A stretch of DNA of 64,000 nucleotides from Ligula intestinalis (Eukaryota > Platyhelminthes > Cestoda > Diphyllobothriidea > Diphyllobothriidae): NCBI GenBank assembly GCA_036362985.1, contig JAYGXS010000007.1:16876849-16940848 (forward strand), in the 5' to 3' direction. The stretch's first letter is position 1; every line of letters begins with the position of its first letter. Below, in pieces: positions 40,527-51,295 of this stretch. The notes beneath the pieces were generated by a model that made no database searches, was not told the origin of the DNA, and saw only the letters and a list, made by a program, of their open reading frames with translations. The translations under genes and the position numbers were made by a program.

Positions 40527-40815
40527 TAATTGCACCAGTTGTAAAAAAAAATGTTGCCCCGGTTGGCGTTGAACCCACATCAGCAGGGAAGGCTTTGGTA
40601 CAGCTGACGCGCTACCAATTGAGTGATAAAGGCATGCCGAGAACCGTGAATTTATTCACAATTTCAAACGTGCAGTAGGCTGGGCTGGTATATCGACCTA
40701 AGTGGGACTAAATTATCTTCTCTCTCTGTGCGCCTTCGTAGGTCAACTGTGCTAAAGCCTTCCCTGTTAATGTGGGTTCGCCTTTCCCCGAGGCCACGAT
40801 TTTTTTACAATTAAA
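40527..40815. repeat. tRNA-like inverted repeat, family B, locus 1
   Basis: Left arm (minus) 40,527-40,630: in tRNA sense CTCAATTGGTAGCGCGTCAGC, then AAGCCTTCCCTGCTGATGTG, GGTTCAACGCC. Right arm (plus) 40,730-40,815: 'cgtaggtcaactgtgc', 'aaagccttccctgttaatgt', 'gggttcgcc', with the same T-rich tail. The units are head to head around a 100-nt spacer. The left unit has tRNA-like A and B boxes; the acceptor stem does not pair. Confidence 0.7.
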
Positions 40816-41097
40816 TCAATTAAATAATAAAAAAATCATAGATATTCGAAATTCCTTGGATAGCGTCTGTTGGCTACGACATCAATGCCGTCATAAGGTT
40901 ACGCAAACCAGCCTTGTGTGCCCCAAATGACTTCGTAAGGGCGCCGCAGCTACCATGACCGAAATTTGCCAATCCAACCACCCACAGCTTAGAAATTTTC
41001 CCAGAGGCTAGTTTTCCCTGCCACTGATCATATAGCCGACCTTAATTATGTTCCCCAAACCTGGACAACCGCATGTTTTTTTTACCAACCTGCAAAT

Positions 41098-41103
41098 TTT
41101 ATT
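41098..41103 (-). promoter_or_regulatory. Polyadenylation signal AATAAA
   Basis: AATAAA on the minus strand starts 7 nt after the stop codon of the exon ending at 41,111, implying a very short 3' UTR, a situation not unusual in compact flatworm transcripts. Confidence 0.55.
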
Positions 41104-41110
41104 TAGTTTA

Positions 41111-41419
41111 TTATGATAAAAATGTGCAGTTCTGAAGGTAATTTATCGAAAGCAAGCATGCGCGCTCCAGTTTATCTATTAAATTTTCAATGGAAGTTTT
41201 CACAACTTTAAAGTACTCCAAAGACATAACTTCGTCATCCTCCGACGCCGCTTTGCTCTGCAGAACCAGAAATGTCCTAATGTTTCGTTCAATGTCAGCT
41301 GAGAATCTCCTTGACCCATCCTTCGGGACGATTGACAGTATCTGCTGCTGGGGCATGTACAGCAGCTCCTTGAGTTCATATGAAATTTTTTTTCGCAGCA
41401 AATGGCCTCTTTGTTTTGT
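41111..41419 (-). CDS. Host terminal exon, unknown protein
   Basis: A pyrimidine-rich acceptor (ttctcttcttgtatcttgtag) leads into an exon open in phase 0: TKQRGHLLRKKISYELKELL, YMPQQQILSIVPKDGSRRFS, ADIERNIRTFLVLQ, then SLEYFKVVKTSIENLIDKLE and RACLLSINYLQNCTFLS, TAA TAA. The composition is helical and balanced. AATAAA follows immediately. It could be the last exon of the gene whose exon at 51,296-51,543 ends in phase 0; both are on the minus strand and phases agree, but intermediate exons cannot be excluded. No Pfam-level domain is recognised. Confidence 0.6.
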   Translation of the reverse strand, partial: TKQRGHLLRKKISYELKELLYMPQQQILSIVPKDGSRRFSADIERNIRTFLVLQSKAASEDDEVMSLEYFKVVKTSIENLIDKLERACLLSINYLQNCTFLS

Positions 41420-41780
41420 CTACAAGATACAAGAAGAGAAAAAGGAGGAGGAGGGGAAATGGTAAGAAGAAGAAGGAATGGGGCTGGTGGGGGGGGCAAA
41501 GAGTGGAGAGGAAGAAAGTGAAAAATTAACTGGACAAGCAGTAGAGGAAATCGGACTAGGAGGAGGAGGAAGTAGGGAAGAAGAAGGAGCAAAACAAGCA
41601 GAAGACAGAGAATACAAAGAATAGGACTACTATTACTACGACGATGATGATGATGCTGATGCTGATGATGATGATGATGACGACGAAATAGAAGTGGTAG
41701 AAAAAGAAACTGGACTAGGAGAAGGAGGAAGAGGGAAAAAAGAAGTAGACTAAAAAGAAACGGGACTAGGTGGAGGAGAA
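41420..41780 (-). repeat. 360-nt purine/pyrimidine-asymmetric tract with (GAT)n
   Basis: The plus strand is overwhelmingly GGA/GAA/AGG. Inside, at 41,641-41,690, is a run of GAT/GCT-type triplets ('gatgatgatgatg'). On the transcribed minus strand this becomes an exceptionally long polypyrimidine tract ending at the acceptor of the 41,111-41,419 exon. Confidence 0.85.
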
Positions 41781-41820
41781 TATAGCATGGATCACGATTA
41801 TCCATTAAGGGTTAAGCCAG

Positions 41821-42420
41821 GCAAAATGTAAACACGAATAAAAAGGACGATTTGATTGATTAGGATGGCTGATTACAGATCTCGCATTCCTGAAAAGGAT
41901 CAGTCCTAGTTAAGGTTGAAATATGGAACCCTGTTGCCTCTGGCCAAAGACCGGCTGTATTTGCCATTCCAAAACATATATGCACGCCCAAAATTCACAC
42001 TCAGAAGGCAATTCGGTAATTTATGTCCCTCGTTTCTGGCGGCCATGATGCGCTAGAGGTCATCTGATTACAGTTATCGAGCTGCCGAACAAGGCACGCA
42101 TACAGCCTCTGATGCGGTCAATCACAGGCACCTATAAGCTCTACTAACATCCAATCAAATGATTAAGCGGGTGTTGACCGACTGTCACAGGACATTTACT
42201 CGCTCACGCCTACACTAACCTAGTGGAGAGGCGCACACGCCCGCAGGTGCAGAGCTTGCCGTGCGTCGGGGCATCTGACAACCACAGAATAGACCACTTC
42301 TACTGCTGAGAGCAGTAGACGATGCCGTTGAAAACCCTATTGTTTACAGTGGTTCGTCACAAGAACGCGTAAAATTCACTTTTAACATAGTATTCACTAA
42401 CTGTGAGTGGCATTGTTTTT
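41821..42420. other. Gene-free stretch, probably intron
   Basis: No feature recognised. Confidence 0.35.
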
Positions 42421-42429
42421 ACAAAGAAA

Positions 42430-42965
42430 ACTCTTATCTAGTGTTGGTGAGGTATTGGTTCCAATTCAGACCGTCGAGGGACAACAGGGGACTCATATAA
42501 TCATAGAAGCCGTTCTTGATTAGCTGTATGGACAGGTCCCCTAGTACTGATTGCGGGAGGTTACTCCATTGTGCTATTGCCCGTTGCGTGAATAATTTAG
42601 AGTGCAGGTTAAACTAAGACAAAAATTGATCCGGGTCTGATGCTTTTAGTACTGTGGATAGAAGCTCTGTTTTGACTTTATATTCTCGCCACTACGAAGT
42701 GATCGTCTTGTTCAAAGCACTCAGGCGATTTCAACTTTTGAGAAGCTCCCTGTCCAGGTTAGAATACAATATTATCGTCTGCTCTTAGGCGTAGATTTGT
42801 CGTACGGTAGAACTGAGAAATTATGGCACGAGTTTGCTTTGTGTAACAACTTAGCTACCTCGCTCTGTTCACGCAGCTTTCGTCCTTCCATACACAGTAG
42901 ATAAGGTATAATAGTCATTTTGACTCGTTCAATCGCATCAAGCGACGACAACGTAGTCCCATCTG
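42430..42965 (-). pseudogene. LINE 3' fragment
   Basis: The minus strand frames read LSSLDAIERVKMTIIPYLLC and EGRKLREQSEVAKLLHKANS, and further on NLHSKLFTQRAIAQWSNLPQ and SVLGDLSIQLIKNGFYDYMS. These fit the post-RT region of CR1/jockey-type LINEs (D.IE.V......P.L, then F..R....WN.LP..V......FK). Several stops and frame changes interrupt it. Confidence 0.45.
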
Positions 42966-43009
42966 AACATAGCTGAGATAAAGACTATCGATAAACACGC
43001 ATGCAAAAC

Positions 43010-43150
43010 AAAATCAAGATTATTAGCTCATGCTGTATTCCTTTTGATCACACAGCCCATCCGCCCCAAGTCAGAATGACACTCATCAACAAAATTCAGT
43101 TTATATTGAGTTGACCAGGTGGCTATTTATAACTGGACAGAGCTGAAATT
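43010..43150 (+). repeat. Dispersed repeat R5, copy 1
   Basis: 'ctcatgctgtattcc', 'cacacagcccatccgcccc', 'acactcatcaa' and 'ggtggctatttata' align in order with 44,425-44,535. Family unknown. Confidence 0.45.
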
Positions 43151-43610
43151 AAGACTTAAGGCGGTCGCCTTCCGATGAGCATACATGTACGACCGAATGT
43201 GAACCTAAATGAGTAGTGCCTGACTGCCTTGAATCTCTATTCCCTCCCCCATATGCAAGACAAAGGTGAACTGAAGCAACGTTTCAGTTACGAAGGTAGA
43301 CTGATCTGCATGTCAAGTAGGAACATCTCCTTCAAATAGCACCAAGGAGAACTCTCAGAGGACATAATTACCACCTGAGAAAGGAACTGTGCCGCACAAA
43401 TCAACGCCCTTTATTTTACTCCCCAAGATTCATTCAACAGTTTAACTCTTTGCCAACGTGTGTAGTACATTCTCTCACTGCAAGCGTGTTCAAAAGATGC
43501 CTGGATAATCACCGGTTAAAGATCAATGCAAACGTTTAAAACCATATCTGACTTATTCTATAGGTGACTGCAAACATGTTACTCGCTTGATTACAATAAA
43601 GTGTTTCGAA
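43150..43610. other. Gene-free stretch
   Basis: No feature recognised. Confidence 0.35.
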
Positions 43611-43614
43611 GAAG

Positions 43615-43700
43615 AAGATGCGATCACTGGAACAAGGACTTTATTTTTCTGACGTTTCGGATTCCGTCGGAAATCCTTAGTCATAGGTAATCGTAATCAG
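43615..43700 (-). repeat. PLE family I terminus (second, downstream copy)
   Basis: The minus strand carries 'acctatgactaagg' then ATTTC, CGAC, GGAATCC, GAAACGTC and 'aaaataaagtccttgttcc'. Stem II is GGATTTC/GGAATCC with one G-U pair. It lies downstream of the N-terminal fragment at 43,740, suggesting a truncated PLE flanked by two direct terminal repeats. Confidence 0.75.
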
Positions 43701-43739
43701 GTCTGAGACATGCGCAGATAAGAAGTCGATCATCTCTCT

Positions 43740-44055
43740 GCCGTGCGTCTCGCTAAATTTGTATTAACCGGAGGTCTTTTAGAAACACACTTCGGTAGCA
43801 CATTATTATCGAGACACCTGTGCAGGAATCTGATCGCCGCATAAGTAGATGACTCTCGAAGGGCAAATGTTTCCCACCGACGAGCCGACCTGAGCGCATC
43901 GTGCCCAAAAAGATTGTCAATAGAGGAGAATATACGAGTTCCAGGCAGCAGTTCCGAAGAAGATGATGCGATCACTGGAACAAGGACTTTATTTTCCTGA
44001 CGTTTCGGATTCCGTCGGGAATCCTTAGTCATAGGTAATCGTAAAAAGTCTGAGA
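43740..44055 (-). pseudogene. PLE family I terminal repeat and N-terminal domain
   Basis: The minus strand has the hammerhead-like terminal segment (43,995-44,036, stem II GGATTCC/GGAATCC), then a frame SSSSELLPGTRIFSSIDNLF, GHDALRSARRWETFALRESS, TYAAIRFLHRCLDNNVLPKC. This is the same N-terminal sequence as 13,430-13,620, with conservative differences and no stops for 100 codons, including the terminal repeat part. Conservation between copies indicates that the PLE protein begins in or just after its terminal repeat. Confidence 0.85.
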
Positions 44056-44168
44056 CATGCGCATGTCCGAAACGTCAGGAAAATAAAGTCCTTGTTCCAG
44101 TTATCGCATCTTCTTCTTCTGAACTGCAGCCTGGAACTCGTATATTCTCCTCTATTGGCAATAGAGTG
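44056..44168 (+). repeat. Inverted PLE 5' end, right arm of palindrome
   Basis: 'gtccgaaacgtcagg', 'aaataaagtccttgttccag' and a frame ending LQPGTRIFSSIGN mirror the minus copy at 43,900-44,050. The two meet head to head with only about 20 nt between them, forming a palindrome of about 250 nt centred near 44,050. Confidence 0.85.
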
Positions 44169-44424
44169 TTTATTTACATTAACATTTGATCGGGTGAAAA
44201 TTTAATGACGCAAATTCCGTGAACGGGTACGCTACTATTTCTCAAATGCCTTACTGTTTTTAACATTCATATTCCATTATTACGTTGAAATTATTTTGCA
44301 TAATAATACAACTTGTAACCATTTTGCGCCTTTACTACTCTTTATGCATACCTATGCCGTTTATAAGGAGTTTTCAAGGGCTTCTCTCATTTATTCCAGA
44401 TATGCTGACTGATACTGACTGAAA

Positions 44425-44535
44425 TTTCTAGCCCATGCTGCTATCCTCGTGGTCGCACAACACATCCGCTCCATGTCCAAGTGGCACCCATCAAAAAGAT
44501 GCAGTTAGATGGAAAGGTGGGTATTTAAGGCTGCG
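44425..44535 (+). repeat. Dispersed repeat R5, copy 2
   Basis: Direct counterpart of 43,010-43,150. The two copies bracket the palindromic PLE fragments. Confidence 0.45.
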
Positions 44536-44539
44536 CAAC

Positions 44540-45450
44540 CTGGAACGATAAAGTTAAAAATCTGTTTAAAGAGACATTCAAACATTCTAAAGCTCCGTCC
44601 TCCTCCTCCACGGAATTTAATCTCCACCTGTCGAGGATATCGAATTCGTAAGAACGTGACCATAGGTCACAAATTCTATGCTTTAGCTACTACCGGACGC
44701 TCGAACTCATCTTCAGAGACAAGGGCAGATTAAAGTAATTCGTACACTAGGCAACTGCATACCTATGTCAATTAACGCCTCCCCCTGCATCTAAGATGCT
44801 TGTTCTTTGGTGCGCTAATTGCTAGATGGTCGGTATTTAGGTCTTTATCCTCTGAAATGTAATCGCCATATTGGGCGTTCGTGTGATAGTGGTTCGGCTT
44901 CCTGACTCACCGGTATGGCGTTGACAAATGTGTTCACTTGCGCCCATCCCCGCCCCTCCTCTCTCTCCCAAAAAGGCACCGCTTGCGTTGATCAAACTAA
45001 GTTTCTGTTGATCTTATTCGTTATGGAAGATGGCGCCTGCCTGTTTGTCCATCTGTTGGTTATGTGGCGTGCCGAAAGTGGTTGATGGTACAATGTTCGC
45101 CAGTGAAAGTTAGCCGTGAATCGAACGGGCTCTTATACTCTCACCAATAAGCAACCACAGCATGTTTGACTTCAAGCATGACTGAGCACCAATCGGAAAA
45201 GGTGAAAACCCTAAGCTAACTATCGCCTGTAGCGACACAACTCCGAGTGTGAGGCTCAGTCTCTTTGCTCTCGCGGCTCCTAGCACGTGCGCACTTGTAG
45301 GCCGACCCCAATCCAATGTAGCCAATTATTTGCAAGGTTGACTTACTCAGGACCTTACTGTGCTGACTGCTGCACTCTCCCACTTCGGATGCCATGCCCT
45401 CACAGTGGGACGCCCGCTCGTCTAACTGTGTACTTCTTCCAACCTACTCT
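44540..45450. other. Gene-free stretch
   Basis: Short open frames only (for example minus 45,110-45,325); none supported. Confidence 0.35.
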
Positions 45451-45459
45451 CTACTAGTC

Positions 45460-46085
45460 AGAAGGGCTTGAGTGTGTGGATAACTTCTTCACTTAAACCA
45501 ACGTCGAACTGTACGAAGGCGCCAAAGTCGACCAGATCTATATTACAGCTGATTGGACGAGCCTTTATGGCGTTTAAAGAGGACGGCTTTTCCAAAATGT
45601 TTGGAAGCTTCGTTCGGCCGCATCTGGAATTCGCTATACAGGGATGGAGACCTTTGGACTGTCAGACCGTACAATCTTAGAGAAGGTCCAAAAGCGAGCA
45701 ACAAAAACGGTCAAAGATCTGGGAACACCGCCTTATGACAGCAAACTATCAACGCTCGATCTATTTCCACCTTCCTGCAGACGACTTCGAGGGACCCTTT
45801 TCGTAACTTCCGTATTGTGAGCAACCTGGATTGTTACTTTGTCCCTGACGATTTCTTTACCCAGGCTTATACACCAACATTTTGCGGGCATCCCTTAAAA
45901 CTACGCCCTGGCAAAGCAAGGATCGATTAACGAATGTTCGTCTTCGGTAACAAAGCAGTTGCAGCGTCAAACGCCCTACCCAAAGAGGGTGTCCTCCCCA
46001 CCTGTGTTAATTCATTTAAGAGTAGGCTGGACATGCACCAAACAAATTATAACACACCGCTTCTAATGAAAACCTTACATTACGG
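45460..46085 (+). pseudogene. LINE 3' fragment (post-RT region)
   Basis: Frames give QLIGRAFMAFKEDGFSKMFG, SFVRPHLEFAIQGWRPLD, then 'LEKVQKRATKTVKDLG' with 'LSTLDLFPPSCRRLRGTLFV', and finally MFVFGNKAVAASNALPKEGV, LPTCVNSFKSRLDMHQ. This is the typical CR1/jockey post-RT order (RP.LE.....W.P, LE.VQ.RATK.V, L.L..L..RR.RG, N..V..WN.LP..V......FK..LD). Frameshifts near 45,680 and 45,790. Confidence 0.8.
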
Positions 46086-46149
46086 AGTAGTTATATTTTT
46101 ATTACTATTTCGATTACCTAGCAACTGTTGTGTCCTCACCCAAAACATG

Positions 46150-49030
46150 TAATTGATGTACTTTTTCAATACTTCTTTGTATCCATACATTTCCTATTAT
46201 CTTCTTACTAAAAGGGCGTTCAAAGGCGTTCAGCTATCGTTCTCTCATTACTGATACATCTGCACAGAATACACTATTCCCTTCATCTGGCGTCTAACTC
46301 TTCCTCTTCCCACCCGGAACCGGGTTTGAAGATTGCAGCGGCAAGGGTTTACCCATAAACTTAAGCCACTGCGATAAACCATCATTTAACAAGGATTCAA
46401 TCACCATTAAAAACATCCCTTTAACTATAAAACACACTGCCGGAGAGGTCTGCGATGAAGTCGACCTTCAGATATGTGAACCAGAGGAAACCCGCTCTCC
46501 GCCAATATATACCAAAGGACCACCGTACGGCGAATTACTGAGTAAGTAGGCTTAGCATGAACGAAGTTATCGTCTACCCAGCGCCGACAACAAAATCCGC
46601 CTTTCATTGCATCTCATCTGTTGTTAGGTATGTTGCCTAGCCACATATCGTGAAACAATAGAAATGGCTTGGTAAGTGATGAGGGGGTGGTTAAATGTTG
46701 TGCTTCTAGAGCATGCAACCAGTTGTGTAAGCCAAGTGGGGACCTCCGTTGTTGCGTGTGTCCCCACACCTGGTAGGATTATCTCGCCTTCACAGCCCCC
46801 TCCACTCCCTCCCCCTTACGTACCACTCTCACCTACGCCATTCACCTGCCCCCTCTCTCCCCCTTCCATTTCCCATTCAGCTTCTCATCCTCCGCTTTCA
46901 AAAGCCCTACGGAGAGGGTGATATGTAATCCCATGGGCGGCCCAGGTCCTACTAAAAACCAATTCGTGACCCATTGTGGAGATCGGAAGACATCTGAAAT
47001 GTCCAAACAGTTATATTTAGGGACAGTTCTTTTTGCCTCATCGCTGAGGAAGGAACTAGAAAAAATTACCGAAACAGATCCTGAATATCATATCCTCTAC
47101 AGTCGACTCGAGTTCGAAAATCTCAAAAACGCAGTCGAAACACACAAATGGAGCAACAACAGTATCCATAGCCCCCTCCCCTTTCCCTTCTACGCCGCTA
47201 ACTTTCCCAGCTGAGCCCGCCTTGATGAGTCACCTGGGAAACAGCTCCCCTTCAGAACTGCTCATGAATGCATCGAAGGATTCCGCCCTATTTCATGAAA
47301 TGTACTGTTCCTACAAGTTGTAATCTCTCTGTGTCACCTGTTTTATCCTCCAATAGTATTATGCCAGTTGTTGCCTGGAATAGGCGGCAGCGAGCAACAT
47401 TATTGCGACAACTACCATGCGCGCCTCAACTTCTCATATGGCTTCACATAACGCACTGCAAGTATCCAGCGCATGGACGACAGCTTCATAAATCACCTAC
47501 TAACATTGTCCCTTTTGATGTCTGGACATAACATTTTACCCAAAGTGGGTTTTGTTAACGCTGCCTGGCAGCGGCTAGTAGCCAGAAAGCATAATCTCCA
47601 GCCCCCTTATCTTTGTCGGCAACACCTTATCTTATACAGTTGGGTAAATTTGAAACCTGACTCGTAGCACCACGGGCAAATACAAATTACACGTAACATA
47701 TTACTTACTATGTTGGAGTAAACATTCCAGGAAACTGCTCTGCTTTCCATCGTCAGCAGTCGTTCAGTTTGAGAAGGTTAGGGATAGGTTTTATCATCAA
47801 ATCGCTAAAAACCGAAAAGTAAGCCGTTCCTTCTGTCATCGTATGTAGATTATCCACCAGACACGGTTTAAGAAAATCGAGACCGAATGTTCGCTTGGAA
47901 ATTGTCTTCATTTTCATATTTTAAGTGATAACCTGACCCTCGCCCATTTACAGAAACCACCTGGGAAGCAGCTGCCCTTCAGAACTGCTCATTACGTACT
48001 GTAAGTGCCCTGGCGTTTTCTTATTTCCGACTACCCTTTGGTTAAGCTATAAGCGCCAGGAGGTCGTGCTAACTGACTAGTCACGCATGTGCCTTGGCGG
48101 GCGAAAGTACATTGGTGGTTCCACGACGCGGGCGAACGCCGCATAGCACCTAGAGTTCCCGGCCACCAACCCAAAAAACTAACAGGACCGGCGCTTTGAC
48201 ACTGTTCTCTTTTTGAGTACACTGAATAGCAGTCGGCAGAACCCCAGCGCTTAAAGTCCCTAGCGTGCACTCACAATATATTCCCTATCTCATGAAACGT
48301 CAACTAAAATTTAGATTACTTTAAATTACTTCGACAAAACCGATTACCTTTCATTATACTTTTAAAATATTTCAATAACGTCCGGCTGACGCCTTTTTAA
48401 CGAACTTCTTTCCAATTACCTGCAAAAAGAATTTCCTGTTAACAATGATTACATAGCCAATATGCATTTGATTTTCGTTGCCTCTATAAATTGAATATAT
48501 TTTTATGAATAATAATCATAAAATGTTATTTCTTCTACTCGTTTAGTAAGTAAGTACGCCTTCTTAAAATGTTATTATTATACGTACGGTATTTTCTGCC
48601 AAAACAAATTTTCTTCATCGTCCAGTAACTTTCAACCTTATCAATCGTGACACTTGAATTCAAGGTTTCAAAAATACATTCTGCATACATCCTGTCTAAC
48701 GAAGAGTACATTTTTCCCTATGGTCTTAGGAAGAGGTCATATAATTATCATAAAAGGATGTGTATCATATTGTTTACGTTACAAGCGACAATAATAAGTT
48801 GAAGACATTCCATATTGTAGGCGAGCGTGTTATAGTCCTAAAAATCTCATAATTTTGCGAAAATATCCATTGAAAATTTCAGGCAAGCATACGTTTGTTT
48901 TCGATAATTCTCATCAGGCCTTTACAGTTATATGGTGATTAAGTAAATGAACTATTCGGATTGGTAGAAAAATAGACCTGCTGTCAGGGCAGTGGGAATG
49001 GGGAGAAGGGAAAAAACGGGTCAAAATCGG
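46150..49030. other. Gene-poor stretch
   Basis: A 98-codon plus frame at 46,918-47,214 contains SKQLYLGTVLFASSLRKELE and DPEYHILYSRLEFENLKNAV, which looks protein-like, but no family or splice evidence was found. A short direct repeat ('acctgggaa.cagct.cccttcagaactgctcat') lies at about 47,230-47,270 and 47,955-47,995. Nothing else is supported; this could be part of the long intron of the 51-kb gene. Confidence 0.3.
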
Positions 49031-49039
49031 CTCAGCACT

Positions 49040-49470
49040 ACCAGGCACTGGTAGTCGGCTGAGGTGTTAAGCTGCTGGCTGTTGGATTAGCAGCTTTTGA
49101 CCATGGTAACTGCGGCGTCGCAACGAAGTCCTTTTGGGCGCACAGGATCGGTCGACGTAGCCTGATGGCGGTCGCTTCTGCCGTAGCCAACAGACGCTGT
49201 CCAAGAAATTTTGAGTAGCCTGAGGGTACCTCATAGATCACTCGAAAGGTCCCTTTGGCATCCAGCCGATGGTCTGAGTCTCCCAGGTGCGCTAGAATGG
49301 AACTATTTAACCCTTTAGTTGACCCTTACCTAACCATGCTGGACTGTGTTCTCGTACTCTTTTAGACAAACGCCGGCTCATGCGACCAATATATCCCGCC
49401 CCACAAGAGCAGGTTAACGAATATGTGCACATAGAGGTGGTCCGGGCTGGCAGTTTGTCCTTGATCTCTC
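49040..49470 (-). pseudogene. PLE GIY-YIG endonuclease (distinct family)
   Basis: The minus strand reads TTSMCTYSLTCSCGAGYIGR, where CTY stands at the GIY strand and YIG is intact. MSRRLSKRVREHSPAWLGKG follows with the R..EH motif; then, in the next frame, a segment with FRVIYEVPSGYSKFLGQRLL, ATAEATAIRLRRPILCAQKD. The Cys-rich pattern S.TCSCG and the R.REH.P.WL region set it apart from copies A to D; 40,340-40,522 is a second copy. The upstream RT of this orientation is missing. Confidence 0.8.
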
Positions 49471-49591
49471 CGCATAGGATTGGAGTCGTAAAAACAGTAA
49501 ATGAGCGTTGGCTGCTGGGAAGGTGGTTGCTACAGCTTGACTCAGGAGACTTAGGAGTTCGCTTAGTCCATCCCCTTGAAATTGGAACCTG

Positions 49592-50840
49592 ATGAATATT
49601 TGCTTCTTCTCTGCGGTTAAAAATGTGGGTTTTAGTAGCCTTACAGCTCTTCATCAGAAACCCAACCAACTACAGCTGGAAACACAGTTTGAGAATCTTC
49701 TGATTCAAACCCATGATATTAAGCAACTTTCGACGGAGAGTTTACAGCACTTTAAGTCTACTCTAGTTAACTGTTCTTATCAGTATTTAAACAGTAGCCA
49801 AGAAAATCGGGGTCTGCTAACGAAAGCACACATGGAGAAATTGATCCTTTTCCGGTAGAATAAAGATATACTCATCACGAGGCCAGGTAAGGGAACGGGC
49901 GTTGTTCTAATGGACAGAACAGATTACATTGCGAAAATGCAATCCATTCTGTCAGACAAAGACAAGTTTAGTAAGGCAGAAAAGGAAAAGGATAACACTG
50001 ATGCGGTTGAAACGCAGCTGACTGACAGTCTGAAGAGACTTTAAAAGGACGGTATCATAAGCGAATACGAATAAGAACGTATCCGCCCCGTTGGCACGCA
50101 CATACATAGACTGAAGGGTTAATTGGAGATTCACAAAGATGGCGTACCCGTTCGTCCCATCCTAGATATGAGAAATGCGCCATACCATGCGACAGCGAAA
50201 TAGCTAGCGGACAAACTTAAACCCATATAGAGTCAGCTAGCCCCACAGTTTCCGAGACACCTTCGAATTCGTGGACGGTGTGAAAAAGCTCGACCTGAAC
50301 GGCACAGTGATGTTCTCACTGGATGTCTCTTCCCTGTTCACAAACGTTCCAGTCACAGTAGATTAAACCTGTAAATTCATTAGCTCAAATCACCAGGACA
50401 TAGGAGTGCCAGTAAATGTACTCAAGGAATTGCTACAGTTCCTTTTCAACAACAACATGTACAGGCAATTGGACGGAGTAGCTATGGGTTCGCCCCTGTG
50501 TCCGCTTCTAGTAAATATATTCATGGGCTCACCCGTCTAGTAAGTTTACAGAAGAAGAAGAACAATCTGGGTCGCTCCCATTCCTTGATGTACTACTGAG
50601 AAAAAGGGCTGATGGGAGTATTCAACGGAAGGTATATCGTAAGAGGACGTGGTCCGGGCAATACGTCCATTTTGCTAGCTTCGTACCGTTTAACTTCAAA
50701 CGTAATTTAATACGATGTTTGCCGCAAAGGGCGAAACAGATCTGCTCGAATGATAGCATAGAAGAGGACCTAAAGACGACTGAAGACGCGTTTCGAAAAA
50801 AACGTATGTTCGCCATTTCATCTTCTGAAAATCTCATAAT
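49592..50840 (+). pseudogene. PLE reverse transcriptase (distinct family), opposed to its endonuclease
   Basis: Plus frames give ILITRPGKGTGVVLMDRTDY (opening motif, about 49,870), KDGVPVRPILDMRNAPYHAT (about 50,135), VMFSLDVSSLFTNVPV (palm A, about 50,308), and MYRQLDGVAMGSPLCPLLVN (motif B, about 50,457). After a deletion of the YxDD region comes 'SLPFLDVLLRKRADGSIQRK' (about 50,575), then 'FASFVPFNFKRNLIRCLPQR'. Stops and frameshifts occur about every 150 nt. The endonuclease that should follow is instead found inverted upstream at 49,040-49,470. Confidence 0.8.
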
Positions 50841-51010
50841 TAGAAACTTTTCTAAACCGAAGGGTACCCTATGTTTACGTATAAAGTTTTAAGTAGGCGT
50901 AATTTGCTATCAGATTAGCATAAGAAATAATATCTCAATGCACTTTCCTATAAAGTATACTTGAATTTATAAAGGCATCAAAAACTAGTGGGAAAATGCA
51001 TACTTCTTTG
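50840..51010 (+). repeat. Dispersed repeat R1, partial copy 3
   Basis: 'taaaccgaaggg', 'cttgaatttataaaggc' and 'aaaatgcata' align with 75-245. It follows directly on the PLE RT remnant. Confidence 0.5.
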
Positions 51011-51295
51011 GTGGTCATTTTTGAGGAATTAATGCAGACACGCCACGATGAATACTTTTGAATGTACTATTTTCGACTGTCTGGAAAACAATACTAGGGC
51101 AAAGACGCCTACTTAAGAAGTGTGCAATTTTGCTATTGATTTAAATGGCTTTATATATTCAAATATATTTAATAGTAAAAGTGCTCAAAGTTTCATTCCT
51201 TGTACATAATTGATGGCAAATCATATCTACAAGAGGCGTGGTTTATGCAATCAACGATTCACCTTCTCGGGCAACTGAAAAAGGCTATAACGCAC

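Noticed and set aside
41640..41690. A poly-Asp coding stretch from the GAT repeats
   Set aside because: Simple-sequence repeat in a purine-rich tract; stops nearby in that frame, and the tract sits before a minus-strand splice acceptor.
41200..41805. 201-codon minus-strand frame rich in Leu, His and Ser
   Set aside because: Most of it translates the polypyrimidine tract; only the alternative frame from 41,419 downwards shows exon features.
44056..44168. CRISPR-like or regulatory palindrome
   Set aside because: The inverted sequences are recognisable PLE ends; no regularly spaced repeats exist in the window and the DNA is eukaryotic.
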